DNA of 64,000 nucleotides from Anoplopoma fimbria (Eukaryota; Chordata; Actinopteri; Perciformes; Anoplopomatidae), in assembly GCF_027596085.1 (NCBI RefSeq), contig NC_072450.1, positions 27,693,223-27,757,222 on the forward strand. The letters run 5' to 3'. The position numbers and the translations under genes were made by a program. The notes under the pieces are model-generated. The model was not told where the DNA came from, searched no databases, and saw nothing but the letters and a program-made list of their open reading frames with translations. How positions within the stretch are numbered: position 1 is the first letter of the stretch; every line of letters begins with the position of its first letter. Of the stretch, positions 33,860-48,000 are shown piece after piece.

Positions 33860-34420
33860 TGGCCGCCACCTGTTTGGAACGCGGCCCCGGGCCCGGTCGG
33901 AGGAGGGGCCGCGCTGAGCGGAGCGGCACGCAGCCCGTCGGGTTCCTGTCTACGTCACACCCCGGGGCTCCCTGTCGGACACAGCTCGCACACTCTGCAG
34001 CTAAAGCCCTCTGTGTGGTTTGGAGCGGTTTTATTAGAGGAGAGGACGCTTGGCGTTGACGAGGCAGCGGACGACATGCCTGCGGTTTCTAAAGGGGATG
34101 GGATGCGGGGCCTGGCCGTGTTCATCTCCGACATCAGGAACTGTGAGTGTTTGTCACCTTCACGGAACGCTCGCTCGCTCGCTCGCGGTTGGCCTTAGTT
34201 ACGCGCCCGCGCCAGCTCGTGAAACGTTGCTTGGCGACGAGAACACGTCAGCAAAGGTGCGTTCTTCGCCCGTTGCCCACTCACCACCGGTACCCGGTAC
34301 CCGGTACCCCGAGACCACCGCTCCGCTGGCTAGCCTGCACGAGCTAGTCCACGCTAGCCGCGAGCACCCGGATGCTGACGTCATGTGGAAGGGCGTGGAC
34401 CGCGCGCGGCTAGCTGGAGA
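33860..34420 (+). promoter_or_regulatory. ap2a2: CpG island promoter of ap2a2
   Basis: An abrupt shift to GC- and CpG-dense sequence covers the upstream region, exon 1 and the start of intron 1. GCGGCCCCGGGCCCGG near 33880 is the densest part. No TATA box is visible. This fits a broadly expressed housekeeping gene. Within intron 1 it includes three GGTACCC units near 34290-34310 and a (CTCG)n run near 34170. Confidence 0.75.
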
Positions 34421-37400
34421 TAAACATGACGTTTTAGTTTCCTGTCCAGAAGTCTGCACAGCAGATACACGCACTTATTAGAGTGTGCTGGTACAGGTCC
34501 CTCCACCCAGAGTGTCTATGAAGCATGATTTCACATGATAACACATGTTCACATGATAACACATGATAACACATGTTCACATGATAACACATGTTCACAT
34601 GTTCACATGATAACACATGTTCACATGATAACACATGATAACATGATCACATGTTCATATGATAACACATGTTCACATGATAACACATGTTCACATGATA
34701 ACATGTTCACATGTTCATATGATAACACATGTTCACATGTTCATATGATAACACATGTGATAACACATGTTCACATGATAACACATGTTCACATGTTCAT
34801 ATGATAACACATGTTCACATGATAACACATGTTCACATGATTCACATGTTCATATGATAACACATGTTCACATGATAACACATGTTCACATGTTATTAGG
34901 CCTGCACTTTAACATCTAGGCCCTATACAAGCTATGTTGTTTTTGTTATGAGGACATCTTTACCTGATTTAGGGACAATGAGAAAATAGGACCAATTTGC
35001 CTTTTATTCATTCCCTGGTTTGATGTTTTTAGAAGATGTCAGTGACACACAGTACCAGTCAAAAGTTTAGAAACACCTTCTCATTCAATGGTTTTCTTTA
35101 TTTGTATTTTTTTCTACATTGTATATCAATATTGAAGACATCCAAACTATGAAGGAACACATATGGAATTATGTGGTAAACAAACAAATGCTCAACAAAC
35201 CAGAATATGTTTTATATTTTACATTCTTCAGAGTAGTTGAATGAGAAGGTGTGTCCAAACTTTTGACTGGTGTGAATTACTTGTACGTCAGTGTTGCTCA
35301 GGCATGTCCCGTCACAGCACAAAGATTAGTGCTGCACCGATCCACTTGTTGTCTTGTCAGTAACCAGTCATCCTTTCACAGTTTTGAGCAGAAGTTTTTT
35401 CTGTCAGCAGCCGAAACAAAACGGTTTCCATCCATGCAATCCCAGTAGAACTGCTCCAGCGTGTAGCCGAGCCACCAGAGGCGTTAACGATCACTTGATG
35501 CTGATGCAGCCTCTGTGCCGAAGAGGTCGGTGCATGTAGGCTCACTCTCGTAGAGGACAGACTCTTTGGATCTGCTCACATCAATCCACACCGAAACATA
35601 GTTGATAACATTTTTCCAAAAACATCTTTCCCTTTCCTGAATGGGAAAAAAAAACCCATAACCCCAGTTCCCACGCCTACATTCATAATAGCGATCCTTT
35701 TCTCGTAATTCTGAGACAATATTCTCATGCAGATCTCGTAGTAATGAGAGTTTTTGTATTATTTACTATGAGATAAAAATCTTAAAGTAATGAGATACTG
35801 ATCTCATAATTGCAAGGTACAGTTGGTGTACGCTTTGGTGCATTTGAGCAACTGTGTGATGCTATCATGTCAACATGGACCATAATCTCTTAAGTAATGT
35901 TTTCGGCGCCTTGTTAAAACCCATGGCACCAAGAATTCAGGCTGTTCTAGGAGAAAACAGGGTGTCCTACCTAACCAGCGCTGGCAAGGTGTACCTTTAT
36001 AAAGTGGCCACTGAGTGTAGTGCATATGTCTGTATATCATGGAGCTCCACTGTTCTTTATAGAGTGCTGCAAGGATGACAGTTTTTTTTTTTGGTCAATC
36101 AGGAAGTTAGCATTGCCCTGGTTACCTCAACAAAAAGACAATGGGATTTTTCCAGAAAATAAACTCTGTGGCAAACAAACATTAATAATACTTACACATT
36201 TTGTTCCGCAGGATATACTTCACATAGGATTTTTTTCAAGTGTAAATGCAATCACAAGAAGAAAAAGCTAACATTTAGGCTACTATCAGACTACATTACG
36301 GTCATGTGACTTTACGTCGCCAACGCAAGCAAAGGGCGGACCAGTCGCCGTGATGACGTTCAGTAGTATCCTCTAATCATCTAACCTCAAAATCCATTGA
36401 CTTCCAGACCAGGGAACTGGTAGTGCAAAATGGCTGACTCCTTTCAGGGTTTAAGGACTCATTCCTGCATCACTCTACAAAACCACATTAAAGAGCCGTA
36501 ACATTATATTGAGTGACACATTCTTTCATTATGATGAACACAGCAAGTAAAGTTTATTTCTCTCAGCTCGACAAAAAGAAGCAAAGCAGCAAAAAAAACA
36601 AGGAAGAAGTATGATATTCATAATGTGTGATCACAGCAATACTTAACTTGCAAAATATCTTGATCTGTTTGCAGGTAAAAGTAAAGAGGCAGAGATAAAG
36701 AGGATAAACAAAGAACTGGCCAATATCCGTTCCAAATTTAAAGGTAGGTGAACAATCGCGACAAACGGTGCTAAACTTCAGTGTACGACATGGATGGTTA
36801 TTGGTTCTTCTTCTATCCAAAGACTGCTTCGTTGTAGCTGATGTGTTTTTTGTTGTTGATTGTAAAAAAAACTATTGCCTTTTCCAGTTGCTGTTTAATC
36901 TGCTTTGGTAACTCATCTTGTGACTGAAGGACTTTCTCACTTCCCAGTTTGTACATCCTCGATTTCCTTCCTCCCCTCAGAGCCGTTCCTTTTAAAGCAA
37001 TACCAGTTAAATATGACGTGTGTCACAGCTGCATCGGCTGTTTATTGTTAAACAGTTATAACACTGTATTTTATGATCTCTGTCAGATGAGCATAAGTGG
37101 CATAGTGTGACAAGAACATTGCACTCATGTCTGTATGTCAACGTGAAATGCAACAAATTAGTGCTAAATGCAAGAGATTGTTGTTATTTGTATAATCATT
37201 TTTGACTGGCAGGTCACGATCATAGCAGTTGAATTGGATCAAGATAAAGACATAAGTAATATCAACGTGAAATGTTATTTATGAATGCAGTTCGGACAGA
37301 ATCTTCTGAGGCGCAATGGTGAAGGCATTTGTAGAGTCCCACCATGGGAGCGAGGCGAAGAGGAGGCACAAAAATGGAGAAATGAGTAGAGCCAGATCGG

Positions 37401-38975
37401 CTTTGCCACTTTTTAAGTTGCTTCATAGTCTTTTTTTTTACTTTTGCTGTGTCTGCACTTTTTATGTTTAAGCAACTCACTGTCTATGTCTGCCTTAACG
37501 TTCGGTTGTTGTTTCTCATGCCACCTGTTTCACGCTGCCTATAATTAGTTTGCTCCGGAATGAAGCTGCCTCCTCTGCCTCATGGTGCCCACTCATTCTG
37601 GCCTATGCTCATTCTAGCATATTCTCTATGTAACCTCTCCTGCCCCCCGTATTATGCCAAGGTTTGACCCGGTAACTCTGGCAGTGATTGTTTTTCCTAT
37701 GTGCTAAAAAGCTGTAAAACTGATTATCCCTGGGCCAAACCAGATCCAGTGCTGGAAAGCTCTGGAGGAAAGGGGTTCCAAATATTGTTTGACTATCCCA
37801 TCAAGCACATACTTTCATACATGCTGACACTTTTACTGAAACTGTCACTACTGCGTTTTAGTGCCCTCGGGCTGAACAGTTTAAGTGTGGTTCAGGGTCT
37901 GATATCATTATAAAGAGCAACAGTATCTACAGCTACTACAGTCTCTGATGACATGCAACCAGGATATGATAAAAAAAAACTGCAAACACATCAGATGTAT
38001 TTATTTACTTGCACAGATACACTCTGATTTTAATATATGCAGCTATCTGCACCAGCTCCATGCAGCTAAACTGCAGTTGACTCTGTAATGCTTCATATTG
38101 ATTGTTCAACTCTTCCTCTGATCAGTCCTGCGGTGTGTATAGTTCCGTTACTTGTTTGCTCTGTTAGCTGTATTAGCCTGTTAGCTGTTAGCTGTGTTGG
38201 CCAAACACACCGCAGGACTCTGCTGCTCACCGGCTGCTAACAGCCAGCTGGTTCTCCAATCAAAATGAGTAGATGCGCTCTTTTGTAGTCAGTGCTCGTT
38301 TCAGTTATTTGCTGAGCGATAGTTATACATAGATTTTCAGATGCACCGACTTTTTTTCAGACCCAAGTAACAGTACATACTATTGGGTGCTTGCTGATGT
38401 ATATATTTTCATCAGATGTTCCTCACTTTCTGACTGTAACTTATGTTAGAGACAGCATTCAAAAATGGTATAAAACAGTTAATAAAACATGTTGCCATCA
38501 AGATATGGTTTTTCAAAAAGTGTGAATCCCCGCAATCACAAGAGGTCCCTGAGCGTACAGTCAGAAATGAGCACAAATAATATTAGGCTTTCCAATTTTA
38601 CCAAGTCGAATTTGGATGTTTTCAAATCACAGATGACAAACAAAGGCATTAGAATATATCTTACAGGTTAAACATGAGACTGTTGTAGGCTGTTACAGGA
38701 GTTGAGTGTCGGGCAGCGGCTCTGCAGCAGCCATTAATAGTATTCACATTCTAATAATAGTAGCTGAGGTGTATAATTAAAATGAGATGGATTAAAATGG
38801 ATTATTTGACCATAAGAAATTATAGAAAATTCCCCCATGCCTTTTCTTCCATTACTCACTGTTTTGGTGTAAAATGACTGAATGCCCGTTGTACTGATAT
38901 TGCAATGTCAGACCATTGAAATCCCTGCGTTTGTAACTTCATGTAGACATTCATATCCATATTTCTGTGTGTGTT

Positions 38976-39022
<47 letters not shown>

Positions 39023-42000
39023 TTGCCTGTGTGTGGATAGGAGACAAGGCTCTAGACGGCTACAGTAAAAAAAAGTATGTCTGCAAGCTGCTCTTTATCT
39101 TCCTTCTGGGCCATGACATCGACTTTGGACACATGGAGGCTGTCAACCTCCTCAGCTCCAACAAGTACACAGAGAAACAAATTGTAAGTTTGTCCCATGT
39201 TCATCCATTGTCTGAAGTTGTAATGCAAATATGTTTTTGCAAAGGGGCGGGGACTAAAGGCTATACAAATAACCCTGCACGTATTGTTTCTCCTGTATAT
39301 GGTGGAATTGCGCTTTTAAAAATCTATTTCTTACTTTCTAGGGCTACCTGTTCATCTCCGTGCTGGTGAACTCCAACAGCGACCTGATCCGTCTGATCAA
39401 CAACGGCATCAAGAATGACCTGGCCAGCCGCAACCCGACCTTCATGAACCTGGCCCTGCACTGCATTGCTAATGTGGGCAGCAGAGAAATGGCCGAGGCT
39501 TTTGCTTCTCAAATCCCCAGCATCTTGGTGGCAGGGTTTGTACATAAACGTTAATTTATTATTGCTATCTTCAAAGACACAAGACACTCCTTTGACAAAA
39601 ACAGTTTGGTGTTTTAAAGGGTTCAAATTCACCAAAGCCAACTATAGACAGCAGGTAATACACTGACTATGGATATGTACCTCCCACAACCCCACTTTAA
39701 AACAAATCTGAATTATCCCTTTAAGTTCTGATGTTTAAGATTTCCATTATTTCAAACAAAACTTCTGTTTATTGTCAAAAAAAATGTGTCTATAGCTATT
39801 CACTGTATTTATATTCTGTACTGGTCTCTTGTATTTTGTGGTTTTCTCTGTAAGAGGGTGCAGTTTGCCATTTCTGTGCGGGATTTAAATCATTATCATT
39901 TGAATACCAATTACTCACCCTGTGTTACTTTGAATTCTTCATAAAACTTTGTTTTTAGAGGGGGGCTGCATTTTACAGCAGACCAATATCAAATCAAACT
40001 CCCACACAACTAGTGCAGTATTATCCAAGTCTCATTTATCCTCCTGTATGCTCAGTGCTTCCCAAACACTTGCGTATTCGCTTAAACCTCGCTATTTAAA
40101 ACACTTTGGACTCACCAGGACTGTTGATAAGATGAAGATTACTAGACTGAAATCGTAACGATTATAACTTGAAATTGTGACAGTGACCATTCGTATTAGA
40201 TTATGATGAATCAAGTTGTCTTGTGCTCGCCTTTATCAGGGACACGATGGACAGCGTGAAGCAGAGTGCAGCACTGTGTCTGCTACGGCTCAACAGGACG
40301 TCCCCTGACCTGGTCCCCATGGGCGAATGGACAGCACGAGTGGTCCATCTGCTAAATGATCAGCACCTGGTAAGACTTTACATACCTGTGGCCCAACTCC
40401 ATACTACATACTGATTCTAAGCCAGTTTTGAGTGTGTAAACTATTTCATTATAAAAATAAGGTACATTTGAAACAATCCCAAAAGATTTGAATACGCTAA
40501 AATGCTCTTAAACATAAATAGCATCTCTTATGCTTTGAAATTGAGTCCCAATGAGTACATCTGGGTGAGTACATCAGTGCAGCTGAGCCTACACACTGTC
40601 TTTGTCTTCTTCATAAGTCTCTCTCCATCGCTGAATGACCGGTTTGGTGCGAATGAATGAACCGTTACAGTCCTAGAATTCACCCTAGGGATGTGAATAA
40701 ATAAAGTATACTCAAAGCAGACCGTATGCATAATTAATACGTTTTCTGAGTGTGCTGTTGATCCACACTATTGTCCCCCAATCCAATGCACAAAAGAAAT
40801 ACTGTTGCTCACAGCTGGAAACACCATACACGCAGTATATAATTTCCTGTTAGTATAAGATATAAGGGTACTAACTGCTAAAACATCAAGCTATGACAAT
40901 TAGTATGTGGTAAATACTGTATAGTACAAGTATGGAGTATGGATTTGTGAGGCAGCGTCTTGTTTGTTTTTGTCTGACTCTCTCTAATCTCTGCGAACGG
41001 GAAACACAGTTCCCCAGGGTGATGAAATACTGTGTCTGTTGATCTGTAATTTCTATATAAAGGTGTGTCTGTTTGTTGTTAGGGAGTCGTGACAGCAGCC
41101 GCCAGCCTCATCACCACTCTAGCCCAGAAGAGCCCCGAGGACTTCAAAACATCCATCTCACTGGCTGTGGCCAGGCTCAGTAGGGTGGGTGTCTTTCTGT
41201 TACATTGCATAATACACTTCATCCCACAGAAAGAGAAAATCTGATATCAACATACATTGATGTGCTATGTTGTTCTTTCTTGTCCAGATTGTGACTTCGG
41301 CGTCCATCGACCTACAGGACTATACGTACTACTTTGTTGCCGCGCCATGGTTGTCCGTCAAATTGCTGCGCCTGCTACAGTGCTACACTCCACCCGGTAC
41401 AGTACAGTACAGTCCTGTCCATGTGCATAAATACAGTTTTATTTATATTGTTTCCCAGTAATATGAGACTAATAACATTTTTCCTGAGCAATTGAAGGTA
41501 TAATTTAACATTTTGGAAAATGTATTTTATCATGCATAAGAAAGTTGTGCCACCAGCATCAGTTGTGTGATCTACTTAAAGCCACGGTTTGGATAGATGG
41601 AAATCTGTGAAACATCTCTTTAACTCATTGTCACAATTTTTTTGGAGCACTTCTATGATCCATGATGGTATCTATTATTCATTTTTTAGTCTCCTTTTTC
41701 TCAATGCTGATTTTGGAATGCTTTTCACCCGTGCTCACTGGGCGTTAACGCTGGACAGAAGTACTGTGCAGATGGATAAGATAAATCCACCCCAATTCAC
41801 TAAAGATTCCCCAAAAATTTTTTACATTTCTGTTCATGCACAGGTCGAATGAACAAAATACATATTAAGTAAGGCCTGCGTTAGAGGTGTATGCAGCGTA
41901 TCTTTTTCACTTTGGACAAGAGCCTCTGTATGTACCCCTCCCTCCTACCCCTGAAACAAGAATGCTTGAAATGGTTGTCATCAAGTGTAGAAAACAGTTG

Positions 42001-45000
42001 CATTATGTTGACACTACATGGTACCTGAGTAGAAACAGTCAAATGAAAAAAAAAAAAGAATGCCGTGAGCTTTCAGATAAAAAATATCAGTTTATCTAAT
42101 TATTTTGGATAATGAGGTGGGAGGAAACATCGCCTGAGTTTAGTGAGGCATCCAGCAGAAAACCAGCAACATGGGCATTGACCTCTGTAATGTCCCTCTT
42201 TGTAATGTGTCATTACATAGAGTGATTCGATTTATTGAAAAAAAATGGCGCCTTCATACTAAGAGTTTGTGGACATTATTATGTGATGAGACCGAGTCAA
42301 GGCTATGAGTTGTTGAGAACAAGGTCTTTGTTGTTGCAGAGGATGCGGCGCTGCGAAGCCGCCTGACAGAGTGTCTGGAGACCATCCTCAACAAAGCCCA
42401 GGAACCGCCCAAGTCCAAGAAGGTCCAGCACTCCAACGCGAAGAACGCTGTTCTGTTTGAAGCCATCGCCCTCATCATCCACTACGACAGGTTGGTCATC
42501 ATTCACCAAGACAAGCCGGAATATCAAGGAATAGCAGAGCTGTGTTCTTAACAAGAAAAAAGCAGGAAATTCTGATTATTATTCAGGGATTTTTCAACGT
42601 TGGGTCACTGGTTGGGCTTTCAGCAAACCGTGTTAGCATCTGACATGTTGCATTTTATGTTTTGAGTCCTTCTGTCGACACTGGACTGTAAAACTGCATT
42701 AAGAACACAGAGAGCAGAACACTAAGCTTTACCTTTTTAAAACTGGGTGTTTTTTGGGGGGGAAATTGAAATGTGTGTTGGCATTCAGACCCAGCAGCTA
42801 GTCGTTGTGTGTTGCCTGTTGCAGTGAGCCCACCCTGTTGGTACGAGCCTGCAACCAGCTGGGCCAGTTTCTGCAGCACAGGGAAACCAATCTCCGTTAT
42901 CTGGCTTTGGAGAGCATGTGCACACTGGCCAGCTCCGAGTTCTCTCACGAGGCAGTGAAGACGCACATAGATACCGTGATCAACGCTCTGAAGGTGAGTC
43001 CTCCTTTAGCTGGGCCTTTTGATGAACTCTTGCAGGTTAATGTGAAAATGATAAAACCGATGGTTGCTTGGTTGTTGTTGTTTTCATACATCTGATCAGT
43101 GGGGAGCCATGGAGTTTTAAAAGTGCCACTGGAATTGTAATGCACTTTTTCAATGTTTTTTATGATCGCTCAATTGAAATTTGCTGCTGAAAAGAAATAT
43201 TGAATGTTTTTTTTGTTTGGGTCTATGAAGGACTCATAGAGCCTTTTAGCACTAAAATAGTGTCTAAGATAAGTTGCAGCTTTAGTTCTGTTTAGAATTA
43301 CAAGTCTGTTCTCACTGCGTTAAGGGTGATTGTAACTGATGATAATAATAATGATAATATAAATATTAGTGTAATATCAGATACCAGGAAATTGTCGAAT
43401 TTTCTGAGATGGTTATCGTACCGCGAAAATCTTAAGCCGTTACAACCGTAGCCGTTTTCCAAAATATTTTCCCAGATCGCTCTGCCCTAACAGTTTCACA
43501 ATGTGGTTGTCTGTGACACTAATGAACCGAGATGTTACTCAAACTTCTTTTTGTAATTGTTTCCAGGAATTCTCTTTAACCTTATGACCAAGCTGATTAA
43601 TTAATAAATCCCATAAATACACCTTCTTTATACAGATGTATCATTGGTACTGTAGATGTATTCCTCAGTAGAAATGTGGCACCACCAGCTCACCCTCATT
43701 CCATTAAAAAAAAACTACTTTTGAAAGTCTGCCAGAGACATTTGTCATACACTCTGTTCATGTGTGTTTTCCATCCAGACGGAGCGAGATGTGAGCGTTC
43801 GCCAGCGGGCCGTGGATCTGCTCTATGCCATGTGCGACCGCAGCAACTCCAAGCAGATCGTGGCAGAGATGCTGAGCTACCTGGAGAACGCCGACTACTC
43901 GATCAGAGAGGAGATAGTGGGTCACCGGAGCAGTCCTGTTCACCATTCAGTCCCTCTCTGTGTGCGGCTCCCGCCCTCAGCCAGTTGCCTTTTTGTTTTC
44001 TTCCCTCAGGTGCTCAAGGTGGCGATCCTGGCAGAGAAATACGCCGTGGACTACACCTGGTACGTGGACACCATTCTCAACCTCATCCGCATGGCCGGCG
44101 ACTACGTCAGCGAGGAGGTGTGGTACCGCGTCATCCAGATCGTCATAAACCGAGATGACGTCCAAGGCTACGCAGCCAAGACCGTCTTTGAGGTGAAAAT
44201 CTATGCCGTCACGGTGTGCACACTCATCTGGCTCCTCAGTGTTAAAAGGCCACTTTTCTTTACAATCGTGTCCATGAGGCCCCAAGAGGAGGAAATATGG
44301 GCTAAGTGGGAAAGGGCTACAACTGTTCACACTATGTGGAGATCCATAAATGGGTTCAGTCCCATATGGCAAGCCAACCGCAGCATCATCCCCGCCGTCT
44401 CCTTTGGGTGCAAATTTAACAACAGAAATTATATTTTCCAACCCTTCCACAGGATGCTCAGACTAACCTGTTTTATAGTGCAAGAACTATGAATGTCCTG
44501 AGCTGTGTGGGTCTGGCTAAATAAGGCCATTTTCAATCCTTTGTTTGCTCTGGATGCCCCAGCTGCCACAAATGCCCCATGGTGCTCTGTTTAAAAAAAC
44601 ACTTGAACCACACAAGGAATAAGTGAGTAATTATAGAATATGACAGGTAGCCATCGAAGTCAAGATGTGATGCATTTTTGTCTTCGTGCAGAGATGTTCA
44701 GGAAATGGCTTTACAAATATTAGCCTGCTTCGCACAAAGTGTGCACTGTGTACCTGATAAAGCCTGATAAACATACATGTATAAGGTGTTGAATCTGACT
44801 CTGTATTGGCAGATACTCCATAGTAGTGGATTGACTACATTGATTTTCTTTTAAAGAGTAAAAATAACCAAAGAGTGATGACTAACATAATTTTTTTACT
44901 GGTGGCAATCAAGAGACCTTCAGACCGATAAAACTTAGAAATCCTCAAGGAGCCTTCCCATTGGGCAACCGGTTCGGGATTTTATACTTCCTGGACTATG

Positions 45001-48000
45001 TAAGGTCCACATGGACAATGTTGGTTGGCCTGGTTACCACCTATTCCACATTTTAAACTGTACTTGCAGTAGGTAGCAGTGTAAATTCCTAATGCTGTCA
45101 TGTTTTGTCAACACTCGTAGGCGCTGCAGGCTCCCGCCTGCCATGAGAACCTGGTCAAGGTGGGGGGTTACATCCTGGGAGAGTTTGGCAACCTTATTGC
45201 TGGTGACTCACGCTCCAGGTAAACAGCATCCACATAGAAATATCCATATCATCATAATTACTATATCATTTTTTCTTTAGTTGATGTTTCAGCTCAGGGT
45301 TGGTTCGGCAAATCTACAAAAAAAAAAGGAATTCTTACTAGCTGCAAGAGGTATACCACCATGCAGATGGTTTTGTTTGAACTTTTCCAGGTTTTGAGAT
45401 ATTTTAATGTAATTTCGTTTTTGGTGCTTACAGCATTAAGCAAATCAATAGCAATGTGTCTTGTCTCTGTTACTGTGAGACCTGGTTTTCAAGGTTTACA
45501 CCAGGATTATATCTTCTGTAGAAAGTAGTTTTTATGAAGCCAAACCATCTGCATGGCTTGATACGACCAGCCTTAAGTGATAAAATATGTATTTTAGGTG
45601 CTGTGCTTACCACAGGAAACGAGCAGAAGAAGCTCTGCATACAAGGAAAATATTGACTTCATTTTGTGACTGGAGCAGAATCTGAATGTCTGGAGGTTTC
45701 ACAGTTTTGTGTCATCTTCTCCTTCAGCCCTCTGGTCCAGTTTGACCTCCTCCACTCCAAGTTCCACCTGTGCTCTGTGCCAACTCGGGCTCTGCTGCTG
45801 TCGGCCTACATCAAGTTCATCAACTTGTTTCCAGAAGTCAAGGCCACGATCCAAGAAGTCCTGCGCTCAGACAGCCAGCTCCGCAACGCTGACGTGGAGC
45901 TTCAGCAGAGAGCCATCGAGTACCTGAGGCTCAGCTGCATCGCCAGCACCGACATATTGGTTAGTCTGTTATGATTGAAATACTGATTGGAGATAAAAAT
46001 TATTTTGAGCCTCCCTGCTGTTTCCCAACATATCAACTGATCGGCCTTTATAGAGCCCATCAATCAATCTTTTTATCCATCGTCCGATAATAATGTTTAT
46101 TGTTTTCTTTACAATTTCCTTGGCAGTCCTTTTACAAATGCCCAAAAAGCACAGGTATGCTCTGACCGACCGAGGTGTCTGAAACCTGAAATGCCCTCAA
46201 GGACATTTGAGCCATTCTTGCGTCTCCCCCTCCTCCGGCATGCTTTTCCTTCCTTCGACTGCAGCCATTCGGAACAGCCATAAACATTTTTGCCCTCAGA
46301 CGGGGTCACGCGACACGTTGTTTAGAGCATCAACAGGGTAGTAGAAAAACATTTACACCCTGCACATCCTTAATACTGCACCCGCTGCACTGCGATGTAC
46401 TACTTAGCAAGTTCTAAAAACGTATAAGTGGCTTGTAAGTCACACTTGTGAGTTGAGAGAACCACTCTTTGTAGCATATGGTGTGGTGCCATATGGCAAA
46501 GATTTTTATGCGATTTCTCTAGACCCTTGAATCACCATTGCAATTTCTACAGTGGTGTAGTGGCTGTCTTTAAAGCTTTACAGTATTGTCTCCCTCCCCA
46601 CCTCCGTCTCCACAGGCAACAGTCTTAGAAGAGATGCCTCCGTTCCCAGAGAGAGAGTCGTCGATCCTGGCAAAGCTGAAGAGGAAGAAGGGCCCAGGCA
46701 ACCTGCCCGACATCGATGATGCCCGGTGGAGCGTCAACGGCAACGCCGAGCACAGCGAGACCACTGAAAGCACAAACAAGGTAAACCCCCGCAGTGGAGC
46801 TGTGATAGGTAGCTGTGAAATCTGGCTAGTAGAGCTTTTCACCGGAGAGTTTTATTTATTTTTTTAAACCCACCCAGCAAACGTTCCATCCTAAAAAGTA
46901 AAGAAATGTCACCAGTTTCTCCCAAAAATTAGCACGTTTAAGGATTTCTGAATGTGATCGACTAAAACGAGCCTGCATCACACCAACAGTATTCTTAAAG
47001 CTGTATTCTGCGTATGTATTGTTCATTACTGCTTTACCTTTATTTCCTTCTATTTTAAGCATTTCTTTGTTCTTTATCTTTACTTGTCTTCTCTCCTTCC
47101 TTTCCTGTCTTCCCCCCTCTGTCCTTCCTTTCTTGTCTTTTCTTTCTCCATCAGTTTTCTCCTTCACTGATGGCAGACCTTCTCCCCACCAACAGACCCC
47201 GCCCTGCCTCCTCTAGTCCCACCATGTTATCTGCTGGTACCATGGTACATTGATAGCTAGAAAAGACACGTTGTGTGATAAGTTGCATGATTATTCATTA
47301 TCAGTGGAGTGGCAGGCGGACTCTTTTTTCTCTTGTATATCCCACACTATGTTAGTCGTCAGTGTTCTCTATATCTGCTGTGTGCTTTTTACACAAACTA
47401 GCACTGAAGAGGTTTGGGTTTTCGTTTGCTTGCTTTTATAACGTTTTGACAAATCTTATTTAGGTTTCTACAAAATCACCGCACGTTACACTGCATTAAA
47501 GTCAAATTTTACAACTACAGAGGGCTGAGGTCACAGGACTACTCTTCTAGCCATCACCTATAAACCTTCTCATCTCCATAATGTGGGACCAACACATGAC
47601 TGTGCTGACTCTGCCCATCACTCAGCAGGAGCTGAAACAGTGCTGATCGACTAGCTCTTTTAGCCGAATACAAACTTCACAGCACAACGTTGAATGTTTT
47701 ACATGTTTGACAGACGGTTTTATATGCGGTAGATAGCCAACTGTGTGAGAGTTATCAACATTATGTAACGATTCTCCCAAGCCACGGTTCGGTTCATACC
47801 TAAGGTTTTCTTGGGGTTTTTTTTCCGGAGAACTACACCCCTGATTAACATCCCTTATGACGTTTTTCAGCCAATAGCGCCTCAAAGAAGTTGGCAGTGC
47901 GTCTACTATCCACGCCATCTCTCAGTCAACCAACCACATGGGGAAATGCCTAAACACAAAATAGCTGTAATGTCCTTATAGTACATATTTTATTACACAA

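Noticed and set aside
33650..34481. Long plus-strand frames upstream of and across ap2a2 exon 1
   Set aside because: GC-rich chance frames in a CpG island. Only the [10 protein letters not shown] start continues into conserved exons.
34434..34804. Repetitive peptides on both strands near 34.5-34.8 kb
   Set aside because: Translations of the CATG-rich minisatellite. There is no splice context or conservation.
34524..34896. Possible CRISPR-like array
   Set aside because: Units are short, interleaved and irregular, with no unique spacers, and lie in an intron of a vertebrate gene.
43764..44492. A 242-codon plus-strand open frame
   Set aside because: It is ap2a2 exons 10 and 11 read through the short in-frame intron 10 and on into intron 11, not a separate gene.
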